A program made the translations under genes and the position numbers. From positions 682,001 to 746,000 of the forward strand of contig CAWCUF010000003.1 of assembly GCA_963798745.1 (NCBI GenBank): a DNA stretch of 64,000 nucleotides. The letters run 5' to 3'. Below the pieces are notes generated by a model. It saw nothing but the letters and a program-made list of their open reading frames with translations. It had not been told where the DNA came from and ran no database searches. The DNA comes from Prado023 sp963798745. Its GTDB lineage: Bacteria > Actinomycetota > Actinomycetes > S36-B12 > CAIYMF01. Below are positions 46,584 to 55,096 of the stretch, piece after piece; positions within the stretch are counted from its first letter, which is position 1, and each line of letters starts with the position of its first letter.

Positions 46584-46886
46584 TCAGGATGCACCTACGC
46601 ACCTGCACCTGCATGCGCGGCGACCGACCGCGCTCACACCTTGTGCTGCCAGCGCGCTGATGGTTCCGCTGACCGGGTCGAACGCGTCGGACTGTCGGGT
46701 CTGGGCCAACGTCCAGCCGCCGATCAGGGCCACAGGAGCCATGGCGGCGGACACCAACACCCAGGTGCGCGCCTGGCCCAGTGTGGCCCGAGTTCGCCGA
46801 TGGGGCCGTGCCCGGAGCGCTCGGTGCGGTGCCCACGCCGCCAGTCCGGTGCACCGCCGCCGGGCCGTCCTGTGGCAGGCAGTCAT
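46584..46886 (-). pseudogene. Truncated DUF998 membrane-protein gene
   Basis: The frame has RTWVLVSAAMAPVALIGGW-TLAQ, then RQSDAFDPVSGTISALAAQG, which is the first helix and conserved loop of DUF998 integral membrane proteins. After ISALAAQG the homology stops and the frame ends in CRCRCVGAS, so the remaining five or so helices are missing. The end lies next to the SDR gene start, so a deletion probably joined the two. Confidence 0.55.
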
Positions 46887-46928
46887 CCGGCGGGGGACGC
46901 CAGGCCAACCGCTGGCACACTAGGGGTC

Positions 46929-47297
46929 GTGCCCTTCTTCCCATACGCCCTTGATCGCCGCTGGACGCCGATGTTCCTGCTGCTGGGCGTCAAGGACACC
47001 GACGGCGTCCAGGTGAGCGACGGGATTCTGCGAGCCACGTTCGGCCGGGTGTCGCTCGAGACCCCGATCGACAATGTCGACCACACGGTGGTCACCGGTC
47101 CTCATCACTGGTACACGGCCGTGGGGTTGCGCCTGGCGCTGCGCGATGACTCGATCACGTTCGGCACCAACCACCAGCGCGGGTTGTCGATCTCCTTCAT
47201 CGAGCGGGTGCCCAAGGTGGTCGGTCTGCGCGATCACTCGACGCTGTGGGTCAGCGTCGCTGATCCGCAGGGCCTGGCAGCAGCTCTGGAGCACTGA
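46929..47297 (+). CDS. Hypothetical PH-like protein (122 aa)
   Basis: Small beta-rich soluble protein: VSDGILRATFGRVSLETPIDNVDHTVVTGPHHWYTAVGLRLAL, then SITFGTNHQRGLSISFIERVPKVVGL. The succession of strands with a central W and C-terminal helix resembles PH-like domain proteins common in actinobacteria. GTG 46929 has AGGGG close upstream. It converges with the ABC permease gene (five bases between stops). Function unknown. Confidence 0.65.
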   Translation: MPFFPYALDRRWTPMFLLLGVKDTDGVQVSDGILRATFGRVSLETPIDNVDHTVVTGPHHWYTAVGLRLALRDDSITFGTNHQRGLSISFIERVPKVVGLRDHSTLWVSVADPQGLAAALEH

Positions 47298-47301
47298 CGC
47301 G

Positions 47302-48957
47302 TCAGCCGGTCTGGCGCAGGTCGCGACGATTGAACGCGGGGAACGCCAGCGCGATCAGGATGAAGGTGATGCCGGCCAGCAGTGCGGCGTCGCCCCACGC
47401 CATCCCGTTGTTCAGCGGGTCGCTGCCCAGGTAGTAGTGGAAGGGCGACAGCGCCCCCCACCAGGCGTCGTTCAGTGACGCGAGCGCGTTCATGGTGTGG
47501 AACACCAGAGCCGCGCCGACGGGGATGACGATGGCCAGCGCCAACCGGCCGGTGGCCGCTCCGATCAGCAGGGCCAGCGCTCCGAACAGCAGCCCGATCA
47601 GGACGGCGAGCGTGGTGGTGGCGGCCACGTGGAGCAGGTCGAGGTCGATCCCGGAGATCCAGACGCCGACGGCGATCCCCGCCCAGATGACGATTCCGAG
47701 GATGACACCGAAGGCGATCATCGTGATCGTCTTGCGGGCCAGGACGGTGCTGCGCGCGACCGGGTTGGCCAGCAGCAGGCCCATCGTGCGGTTCTCCTCC
47801 TCACCGGCCAGGGCCTTGGCCGCGATCGTGATCGTGACGACGAGCAGGGCGATCGGGGTGACCATGCCGAAGCTCTCGATCTGGAAGAACCCGGCCGGGG
47901 TGGACATGTCCCCGCCGCCGAACAGGGCGAGCATCTGCTCGGGCAGCGCGTCACCGAGGTCGGCGATGGTGCCCTCGATGGCGGCGAAGACCGGGCCCAT
48001 CATCACGCCCATGATCCAGAACATCGCCATCGAGACGATGAACAGCAGGCCCTGGTGCTCGGAGGCGGTCTTGGTCGCGATGCCCGACACCCGCGCGGAG
48101 CCGGCCAGGCGTTCGCCGACCCTGGCGGTGCGCGGGTTGCTGCGCAGCTGGTCCAGGAGGCTGACGCCGGTCGAACGGGGCCGCAGGTCACGGCGGTTGA
48201 ACCCGACCAGTGCCACGGCGAACAGCAGTGCGGCGCCGCCGAGCAGGATCGTCAGGTGGCTCCAACTGATGCCGTTGAGAAGCGGGTCACCGCCGGTGAA
48301 GTAGTACCAGGGGAACAGCTTGGCCAGCCACTGCCAGCCATCGATCAGGCCCAGCAGGCCCACGGCGAAGAACGACAGGATCAGCAGGCCCGCGCCCACC
48401 CCGGCAGCGATCCCGGTGCGCCCGGTCCACGCCCCGACCGACAGGGCCAGGAACCCGAAGAACACGGTGATGGCCATCAGGTGCACCACGAACGCCGTGA
48501 CGTCCATCCCGGTCACGCTGACATCCAGCAGCAGAGGTGTGACCAGACCGGCGCCCCAGAGGACGAGCCCGCCGAGCAGGAGCAGCACGATCATGGCGCC
48601 GGCCTTGCTGACCAGCACCTGGGTGCGGCTGCGTGGGTTGGCCAACAGGACCCCGATGGTGCCCCTGCGCTCCTCGCCGGCGATGTAACCCGATCCCATG
48701 GCGATGGCCAGGCCGGCCATCACGATGGCTCCGTAGCTGCCGTAGATGGCGTTGTAGGCCAGGGACGCGGCGTCGGCGTCCGGCCCGATACCGATCAGGG
48801 CCTGGAACGCCGGGCCCAGGTCGGTGTAGAGGCTGATGTCGAGGTCCTGGTAGGCCAGCATGCCGAAGTAGAGCAGGGCCGCGAGGCTGACCACGCCGAT
48901 CGTGACCCCGCGCCAGCGGTCCAGGACCGCCTTGCTGAACAGGGAGGCGAGCATCAT
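47302..48957 (-). CDS. ABC-2 type exporter permease, duplicated halves (551 aa)
   Basis: Membrane component with about 12 helices arranged as two homologous six-helix halves: MGSGYIAGEERRGTIGVLLANPRSRTQVLVSKAG in the first recurs as ALAGEEENRTMGLLLANPVARSTVLARKTI in the second, and both end with NRRDL. So one chain replaces the usual permease dimer. ATG 48957 overlaps the ATPase stop. With the ATPase and TetR it forms an export operon for an unknown compound, likely hydrophobic or a drug. Confidence 0.9.
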   Translation of the reverse strand: MMLASLFSKAVLDRWRGVTIGVVSLAALLYFGMLAYQDLDISLYTDLGPAFQALIGIGPDADAASLAYNAIYGSYGAIVMAGLAIAMGSGYIAGEERRGTIGVLLANPRSRTQVLVSKAGAMIVLLLLGGLVLWGAGLVTPLLLDVSVTGMDVTAFVVHLMAITVFFGFLALSVGAWTGRTGIAAGVGAGLLILSFFAVGLLGLIDGWQWLAKLFPWYYFTGGDPLLNGISWSHLTILLGGAALLFAVALVGFNRRDLRPRSTGVSLLDQLRSNPRTARVGERLAGSARVSGIATKTASEHQGLLFIVSMAMFWIMGVMMGPVFAAIEGTIADLGDALPEQMLALFGGGDMSTPAGFFQIESFGMVTPIALLVVTITIAAKALAGEEENRTMGLLLANPVARSTVLARKTITMIAFGVILGIVIWAGIAVGVWISGIDLDLLHVAATTTLAVLIGLLFGALALLIGAATGRLALAIVIPVGAALVFHTMNALASLNDAWWGALSPFHYYLGSDPLNNGMAWGDAALLAGITFILIALAFPAFNRRDLRQTG

Positions 48958-49883
48958 CGGGCCCCCTCCTGGTCGACGCGGTTGACCACGTCGTCGTGGT
49001 AATAGGTGAGGAAGACCTCCTCCAGGTCGGCGTCCTGGGTGGAGATGTCGATCAGCTCGTAGTGCTCAGCCACCGCCTTGAGCAGGGTTTCCATCGCCCC
49101 CTCGTAGGACAGCTGCACCCGGGTGCCCTCGACCAGGACCTCGCGCATCCCGGGCACCGCCTCGAAATGTGCCGGATCTGCGGTCGAGCCGAGCTCGAGC
49201 TCGACCTTGCGGATGCCCTTGGAGCGCAGGCTGGCCACGGTCTCCAGCGCGATCAGCTTTCCGTGGCGGATGATCCCGACCCGGTCGGCCACGCGCTGGA
49301 CCTCCGAGAGCGTGTGGCTGGAGAGGAACACCGCAGCCCCCTGGGCCACGACCTCGCGCATCATGGTCTGGAACTCACGCTGCACGAGCGGGTCCAGTCC
49401 ATTGGAGGGCTCGTCCATGATCAGCAGCTTCGGGCGGTTCATGAACGCTGCGATCACGCCCACCTTCTGCCGGTTGCCCGAGGACAGGTCCCCGACCTTC
49501 TTGCCCAGTTGGGCACCTAGGCGCTCAGCCAGCTCGCCCACGTAGCCCCAGTCCACCCCGCCGCGCAGGTTCGCGAAGTAGGTCAGGGTGTCCTTCCCGG
49601 TGAGGTTCGGGTACAGGGAGAGATCCGAGGGCAGGTAGCCGATGCGCCGGCGGATCTCCACCGACTGGTTGTGGCAGTCCAGGCCCAGGATGGACGCCCG
49701 CCCGGACGTCGCCCGGATCTCGTCCATCACCGTGCGGATCGTGGTCGTCTTGCCCGCGCCGTTGGGACCCAGGAAGCCGAACACCTCACCGGGACGAACG
49801 TCGAGGTCGAGGTCGATCAGCGCTGCGACGTCGCCATAGTGCTTGGTCAGGCCCTCGGTGTGCAGGGCGATCGTGTCGGTCAT
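48954..49883 (-). CDS. ABC transporter ATPase (309 aa)
   Basis: Nucleotide-binding subunit. Walker A GPNGAGKTTT near 39-48, signature LSSGNRQKVGVI near 138-149 (SSGN variant of LSGGQ), Walker B LLIMDEPSNGLDP near 156-168, and H-loop in SSHTLSEV. The last 80 residues form the DUF4162-like tail seen in drug and lipid exporters. It overlaps both the TetR stop and the permease start, so the three are one transcription unit. Confidence 0.95.
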   Translation of the reverse strand: MTDTIALHTEGLTKHYGDVAALIDLDLDVRPGEVFGFLGPNGAGKTTTIRTVMDEIRATSGRASILGLDCHNQSVEIRRRIGYLPSDLSLYPNLTGKDTLTYFANLRGGVDWGYVGELAERLGAQLGKKVGDLSSGNRQKVGVIAAFMNRPKLLIMDEPSNGLDPLVQREFQTMMREVVAQGAAVFLSSHTLSEVQRVADRVGIIRHGKLIALETVASLRSKGIRKVELELGSTADPAHFEAVPGMREVLVEGTRVQLSYEGAMETLLKAVAEHYELIDISTQDADLEEVFLTYYHDDVVNRVDQEGAR

Positions 49884-50611
49884 CGGATTCCTTTCGGGCC
49901 GGCGGTCGCGCCGGCAGAGTCTGTGGGTGGGGTGCTGGGGGCCGTACCGGCCCCGGGCATGAGGTCGGCCATCGCGGCCGTGGCCCGCGCGCCGAACTCC
50001 TTCGTGAACACTCCCTGGGCGTAGAACTCGTACAGGGGGCGCATGTAGGCGCCCAGATCACCGGGGTCGGGGTGGTACGCGGTGAGGTCCACTCCGAGCA
50101 GGCGGTTCAGGTGCCGGTGCATGACCAGCGACCCCAGGCCCGACAGGGTCATGACCACCGCGCGCCCCCGAGGGTCGTCGGTCGGGGTGAGCATCCCCGA
50201 CTCCACCCCAGCGGCGATGTAGCCCTCTGCGTCCTCGACCATGCTGTCGACCAGGTGGGCGACGGCGGGTGAATCCTCGTGGAGCACCGCTGCCAGGTAG
50301 CCGACCAGGGGCATCGACCCCTGGGCCGAGTCGCGCAACGCGCCCACCGCGTCGAACGAGGCGCCAGCCGCCATGGCCCGCTCCTTCTCCGCTCGGATGA
50401 CGGCGACCACGTACTCGTCACACGCCTGGCGCAGGCCGTCCATCGAGCCGAAGTTGTTGATCACCGAACCCGGTGACACGCCCGCCCGAGAGGCGACCGC
50501 GCGAGCTGTCAGTGCGTCCGGGCCGGACCGGGCGACCAACTCGACCGCCGCATCGCGCACCCGGGCCCGCACTGTCCGATCATCGGGAAGTCGTGCAGCG
50601 GATGAACCCAT
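49880..50611 (-). CDS. TetR-family regulator (243 aa)
   Basis: N-terminal HTH: VRDAAVELVARSGPDALTARAVASRAGVSPGSVINNFGSMDGLRQA, typical TetR. The remaining helices form a ligand domain. First gene of the export operon, translationally coupled to the ATPase. It probably represses its own operon through the dyad just upstream and is released by the exported compound. Confidence 0.92.
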   Translation of the reverse strand: MGSSAARLPDDRTVRARVRDAAVELVARSGPDALTARAVASRAGVSPGSVINNFGSMDGLRQACDEYVVAVIRAEKERAMAAGASFDAVGALRDSAQGSMPLVGYLAAVLHEDSPAVAHLVDSMVEDAEGYIAAGVESGMLTPTDDPRGRAVVMTLSGLGSLVMHRHLNRLLGVDLTAYHPDPGDLGAYMRPLYEFYAQGVFTKEFGARATAAMADLMPGAGTAPSTPPTDSAGATAGPKGIR

Positions 50612-50636
50612 GTTTAGTATCGTATACGTTCGTTCA
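50612..50636. promoter_or_regulatory. Putative TetR operator
   Basis: GTAT-CGT-ATAC at 50617-50627 and the overlapping palindrome CGTATACG (50621-50628) lie a few bases upstream of the TetR start codon. This is one of few AT-rich spots nearby and fits autoregulation. Confidence 0.5.
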
Positions 50637-50778
50637 GTCGGTGGCTATGACGTTCACTCGTGGCCGTGGTCGCGCTCGAGGGTCCGCAAGGCTCGAGGGG
50701 ACATCCCTTCGCAGCCAGAAGTTGCCACGACAATGGCCGACGAACCGGAGATGATCCGCGAGAGGAGAGGACCCCACC

Positions 50779-51108
50779 ATGACCGTTGCCGTGACGATGC
50801 GCGAGGTGGTCAAGACTGGCTCGGTGGCCTTCGGCACCGCCAGCGTCGGAATCGGGTTCGTGTTCCTCGGTGTTGCCGCGGTCACGGCTCAGGTGGCCGC
50901 CAGCGCCCGCGCTGCGACATCGGCCGCCGGCATCGTGCTCGGGATCTCCTATCTGCTGCAAGGAGCCTCAGAAGTACGAAAACACCACGAGAAGGAGATC
51001 AAGGATGATCAGCACCATCGAGGGACTGCCGGCGAACGTCATCGGCATGCGCGCCGAGGGCACGGTGCACTCCGCGGACTACGAGAACGTGCTCGACCCG
51101 GCTCTTGA
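50779..51108 (+). CDS. Small membrane protein (up to 109 aa), overlaps next gene
   Basis: The first 75 residues look real: two hydrophobic helices (SVAFGTASVGIGFVFLGVAAV and TSAAGIVLGISYLLQGA) and a basic, polar segment EVRKHHEKEIKDD. A good GAGAGGAGAGG precedes the ATG. The last 34 residues are read in a different frame across the start of the SpoIIAA-like gene and are His/Arg-rich, unlike a normal tail. Either a genuine 104-bp overlap or a lost stop. The overlap suggests coupling of the two. Confidence 0.5.
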   Translation: MTVAVTMREVVKTGSVAFGTASVGIGFVFLGVAAVTAQVAASARAATSAAGIVLGISYLLQGASEVRKHHEKEIKDDQHHRGTAGERHRHARRGHGALRGLRERARPGS

Positions 51109-51367
51109 GGCCGCGCTGGCCACGTTCGACAAGGTGCGCCTGCTCTACGTCCTCAGTGAGGACTTCGAGGGCTACTCGGGCGGGGCCCTGTGGGCCGACA
51201 CCAAGGTGGGCCTGTCGCAGTGGTCCTCCTTCGAGCGGATCGCGCTGGTCACCGACCGCGAGGCGATCGCCGAGGCCGTCAAGGCCCTGGGCTGGCTGAT
51301 GCCCGGTGAGGCCAAGGTGTTCGCCCTGGCCGAGCTCGCCGAAGCCACGGAGTGGGTGTCGGAGTAG
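51005..51367 (+). CDS. SpoIIAA-like (PF11964-type) protein (120 aa)
   Basis: STAS-like small alpha/beta protein: IGMRAEGTVHSADYENVLDPALEAALATFDKVRLLYVLSEDFEG, then FERIALVTDREAIAEAVKALGWLMPGEAKVF. These match SpoIIAA-like domains, which are related to lipid-binding CRAL-TRIO/STAS folds. ATG 51005 has AGGAG upstream. It overlaps the membrane-protein frame. Function unknown. Confidence 0.8.
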   Translation: MISTIEGLPANVIGMRAEGTVHSADYENVLDPALEAALATFDKVRLLYVLSEDFEGYSGGALWADTKVGLSQWSSFERIALVTDREAIAEAVKALGWLMPGEAKVFALAELAEATEWVSE

Positions 51368-51401
51368 AACCACCGGCAGGACCCACGTCCCGGTCGTAGG
51401 G

Positions 51402-54074
51402 TCATCGCGTCCAGAAGCCGGTCGGGTCGGCAGCGTACGGGTCGGGCCGGCAGATCAGGTCCGCGACGAGGCCGGTCCATCCGGTCTGGTGCGCAGCCCC
51501 GAGTCCGGCTCCATCGTCGCCGTGGAAGTACTCGAAGAACGTGATGTTGTCCCGCCACCGGGGATCGACCTGGAGCCTGTCCACCTGGCCGTGGCAGGGA
51601 CGCCGGCCGTCCTGGCCACGCACGAAGATCGACACCAGTCGGTGCCGCAAGTCATCGGCGCACTCGGCAAGGCCGGCGTACTGGCCGCTGCCCGTCGGGT
51701 ACTCCACCCGGAGGTCGCGGCCGAGCGACTCCGCGTTGCGCTGCAGGCTGCGCAGGACGATGTAGTTGACGGGCAACCAGACCGGGCCGCGCCAGTTCGA
51801 GTTGCCCCCGAACATGCTGGTGCGCGACTCAGCTGGCTCGTAGTCGACCGAGACGGTGTCACCGCCCACCGCCAGCCGGACCGGGTGGTCCCGATGGTGG
51901 GCCGACAGCGCTCGAAGGCCATGCGGGGAGAGGAACTCCCCGGGATCGAACACCCGGGCCAGGACGCGCATCGCACTCCCCGCGGGGATGACCCCCAGGA
52001 CGATCACGTCACGGGACCCGCCCGTGATCAACCGCCCGCGACCCGCGGCCAGGGCAGCGGGATCGAACCGATCACGGTAGGCCGAGAACCGCTTGTGCAG
52101 GGCACCGCTCGGTCCGAGCAACTCCGGTCCCAGCACCACCGTCGTCATCAGGGGCAGGACCCCGACCATCGAGCGGACGGGTACGGGGACCCGATCCCCG
52201 TCCCGGGTGCGCAGCACGTCGTAGAAGAAGCCGTCGTCCTCGTCCCACAGGCCCTGGGAGCGCATCGCATCGACGATCATCACGAAGTGCTCCAGGAACT
52301 TGACCTGGATGTCGGTCCAGGCGTCGTCGCGGACGGCCAGGATCCGGGCCATCTGCAGCAGGGTCAGTGCGTAGAACGCCATCCAGTTGGTGGCGTCGGC
52401 CTGCTCCAGGACCCAACCCTCGGGCAGGTGCGAGCGATCGACGGCGCTGATGTTGTCGAGCCCCAGGAAGCCGCCGGCGAACACGTGGTCCCCCTCGGGG
52501 TCCATCCGGTTGACCCACCACGTGAAGTTGACCAGCAGCTTGGGCAGCAGGCGCGCCAGGAACCCGTGGTCCCAGCGTCCGTCGATGTCCCACACGTGCA
52601 GTGCCGCCCAGGCGTGGACGGGTGGGTTGACATCCTCGAAAGCCCATTCGTAGGCAGGGATCGCCCCATTGGGGTGCTGGAACCATTCCCGGCCCATCGC
52701 GAGCAGCTGGTACTTGGCGAATGCGGGGTCGACGTGGGCCAGTGCGATCGTGTGGAAGGCGAGGTCCCAGGCCGCGAACCACGGGTACTCCCACGGGTCG
52801 GGCATGGACAGGATGTCGCGTGCGTCCAGATGGCGCCAGGCCGCATTGCGGCCATGACGACGCGATGCCGGGGGGGCCGGCTGCGCCGGGTCGCCGTCGA
52901 GCCAGCGGTCCACGTCGTAGCAGTAGAACTGCTTGCCCCAGATCATGCCGGCGAACGCCTGGCGGGCCACGAGCCGCTCGTCGGCGCTGGCCGTGGCCGG
53001 GATCACCTCGGCGTAGAACTCGTCGGCCTCCGCCTCCCGACTGGCCAGCACCGCGTCGAACTCAGGGCCGAAGGCCGGCTGGGCGCTCGGGGGTCGCAGG
53101 CGCACCCGAACCACCTGGGTCGCACCGGGGGCGACCGTCAGCTGGTACCAGCCTGCGACCTTCGTCCCGGTGCGATCGGGGTTGACCGTGGGTGCCCCGT
53201 CGACCACATGGTCGTTGATCCCGTCCTTGGGGTGGGCGGGCCCCTGGGCGGACCCGTACAGCCGGATCTCGTTGGTCTCGTTGTCGCAGAAGAGCAGCGG
53301 AGCTGCCGAACCGCCGGCCGCGGCGTCGAGGGACCACTCGAGCTCGCCGAGGCGCGGGTGGCCCTGCACGGCGACCCGATCCGGTGCTGTGGCCTCGAGT
53401 CGAGGGCGCGCGCTACCAGCTTCCCATGACCACATGTTGCGCCACCAGAGGTGCGGCAGGACGTGCAGGGTCGCCTCGTCCGGTCCGGCATTGGTGACCT
53501 GGACCTCCATGAGCAGGTCGTGCGGGTCGCCCTTGGCGTGCACCACGTCGACCACCCAGTACCGGTCGTCGTCGAAGACTCCGGTATCGAGCAGCTCGAA
53601 CTCGGGGTCCTCGGGTCCTCGCCGCCCGTTCTCGGCGACCAGCTCGTCATAGGGGAACGCCGCCTGCGGGTAGTGGTAGCGCCACCGGAGCAACGCGTGG
53701 CTGGGCAGCGCGTCGAGGTACCACCAGTACTCCTTGACATCCTCGCCATGGTTGCCCTGCGGACCGGTCAGGCCGAACATCCGTTCCTTGAGGATCGGAT
53801 CCCGGCCGTTCCACAGCGCCAGGGCCATGCACAGGTCCTGGCCCACGTCGCTGATGCCCGCCATGCCGTCCTCGCCCCAGCGGTACGCCCGGGACCGGGC
53901 ATGGTCGTGCGGGAAGTACTCCCAGGCAGATCCGTCGGCGCTGTAGTCCTCCCGCACGGTGCCCCACGCCCGCTCCGACAGGTAGGGCCCCCAGTGGTAC
54001 CACGGGGTCGACTCGAACAGGCCGTCCTCCGGGTGGCCGAAGGAGGCCACCCGTTCGCGTTCGGCACCGGTCAT
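51402..54074 (-). CDS. GH63-like glucosidase / mannosylglycerate-hydrolase-type protein (890 aa)
   Basis: Large (alpha/alpha)6-barrel hydrolase. N-terminal GPYLSERAWGTVREDYSADGSAWEYF and RAYRWGEDGMAGISD, then WGKQFYCYDVDRWLDGD, WEYPWFAAWDLAFHTIALA and GGFLGLDNISAVDRS. FAAWDLAFH carries the Asp that is the general acid in GH63; the C-terminal GGNSNWRGPVWLPVNY holds the second active-site stretch. No signal peptide. Substrate may be alpha-glucosides or glucosylglycerate/trehalose-like solutes; unresolved. It lies 11 bp upstream of the FUSC transporter end on the same strand and starts a new block. Not tied to the beta-glucan operators. Confidence 0.85.
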   Translation of the reverse strand: MTGAERERVASFGHPEDGLFESTPWYHWGPYLSERAWGTVREDYSADGSAWEYFPHDHARSRAYRWGEDGMAGISDVGQDLCMALALWNGRDPILKERMFGLTGPQGNHGEDVKEYWWYLDALPSHALLRWRYHYPQAAFPYDELVAENGRRGPEDPEFELLDTGVFDDDRYWVVDVVHAKGDPHDLLMEVQVTNAGPDEATLHVLPHLWWRNMWSWEAGSARPRLEATAPDRVAVQGHPRLGELEWSLDAAAGGSAAPLLFCDNETNEIRLYGSAQGPAHPKDGINDHVVDGAPTVNPDRTGTKVAGWYQLTVAPGATQVVRVRLRPPSAQPAFGPEFDAVLASREAEADEFYAEVIPATASADERLVARQAFAGMIWGKQFYCYDVDRWLDGDPAQPAPPASRRHGRNAAWRHLDARDILSMPDPWEYPWFAAWDLAFHTIALAHVDPAFAKYQLLAMGREWFQHPNGAIPAYEWAFEDVNPPVHAWAALHVWDIDGRWDHGFLARLLPKLLVNFTWWVNRMDPEGDHVFAGGFLGLDNISAVDRSHLPEGWVLEQADATNWMAFYALTLLQMARILAVRDDAWTDIQVKFLEHFVMIVDAMRSQGLWDEDDGFFYDVLRTRDGDRVPVPVRSMVGVLPLMTTVVLGPELLGPSGALHKRFSAYRDRFDPAALAAGRGRLITGGSRDVIVLGVIPAGSAMRVLARVFDPGEFLSPHGLRALSAHHRDHPVRLAVGGDTVSVDYEPAESRTSMFGGNSNWRGPVWLPVNYIVLRSLQRNAESLGRDLRVEYPTGSGQYAGLAECADDLRHRLVSIFVRGQDGRRPCHGQVDRLQVDPRWRDNITFFEYFHGDDGAGLGAAHQTGWTGLVADLICRPDPYAADPTGFWTR

Positions 54075-54084
54075 CGCGGTCTCC

Positions 54085-55059
54085 TCAGTTCGGGATCGGT
54101 TCGAGGTCAGGTCCGGACACCGAGCGGTCCCGACGGCCGAGCCACAGGGCGATCAGCCCGGCGAGGATCGCGGCGGCCAGGGTGGCGAGCACCCGCTGGA
54201 GACCAACCTCCGCGGAGTAGGCCTGGGCCCGGCCGCCCAAGAAGATCACGAAGGGGGTGACGAAGATGACATACAGGGCATAACGGCCCAGCGCCGAGTA
54301 CGCGAGCAGCAGGAACAGCAGGCAGACCTGCACGATGGCCTGGGACCACAGGGGCAGCAGCGCAACCAGTCCCGCGGCCAGCACTGCGCCCACCAGGGTG
54401 CCCACGACCCGCTGGCGGGCCATCGGCACCGTCTCGTGGGCGACCGGTCGCAGCACCAGGGTCAGCGTCATCGGCAGCACGTAGCCCCACGGTTCGGACA
54501 GGACGCTGACCACGTAGACCACGACGCCCACTGACAGCGCCATCGCGGTCGCGTGCCGCCAGGCCATGGCTTCGGGAACGCCTGAGAGCTCTGCGGGACT
54601 GGACCGCCGCGACATGAGGGCGACCGCCGCCATGCCGCCCACGAGCAACCCGCCCAGGGTCTGCACCGGATCGGCCTCGATCAACAACGTCGTGTACACG
54701 GCTGCCACCGTGGGGATCGCCGCGAGCAGGTTGTTGTGCCAGATGTTGCCCGGCGCGGCGATGAGGCAGGCCAGGGTCACGAAGGCGGCGGCCGGCACAG
54801 GTTGTCCGAGCAGCGCCGTGGCCACGGCGCCGGTCAGGGCGGTGGCGCTCACCGCTGCCATGCCCAACCGCCACGGGAGCGCGGTGGCTGGGGTCAGATT
54901 GGCGACGAAGCCCAGGAATACCCCCAGGGCACTGGCGAACCCGAACAACAGGTAGGCCCCCACGGTCGGCACCACGATGGCGATCGCCAGCAGGGCCGCC
55001 TTGCGGCGTGCGGGACCGGGGATGGTCCAGTCACGCAGCGACCCAGTGGCTCTGGCCAT
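54085..55059 (-). CDS. FUSC-family membrane transporter (324 aa)
   Basis: About 10 hydrophobic helices, in the pattern of FUSC/AaeB-type aromatic-acid exporters; RPVAHETVPMARQRVVGTLVGAVLAAGL is the family's characteristic loop-helix. ATG 55059 is preceded by AAGGGGC; an in-frame ATG at 55074 is possible. Probably cotranscribed with the GH63-like gene 11 bp downstream. Substrate unknown. Confidence 0.8.
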   Translation of the reverse strand: MARATGSLRDWTIPGPARRKAALLAIAIVVPTVGAYLLFGFASALGVFLGFVANLTPATALPWRLGMAAVSATALTGAVATALLGQPVPAAAFVTLACLIAAPGNIWHNNLLAAIPTVAAVYTTLLIEADPVQTLGGLLVGGMAAVALMSRRSSPAELSGVPEAMAWRHATAMALSVGVVVYVVSVLSEPWGYVLPMTLTLVLRPVAHETVPMARQRVVGTLVGAVLAAGLVALLPLWSQAIVQVCLLFLLLAYSALGRYALYVIFVTPFVIFLGGRAQAYSAEVGLQRVLATLAAAILAGLIALWLGRRDRSVSGPDLEPIPN

Positions 55060-55096
55060 GTGCGCCCCTTCCATTCTGCGCGTGGGCCCAGGCCGG

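Noticed and set aside
46810..46825. GAGCGCTC resembling the LacI operator core
   Set aside because: Only eight bases match, flanks are unrelated and no sugar gene is near; chance in GC-rich DNA.
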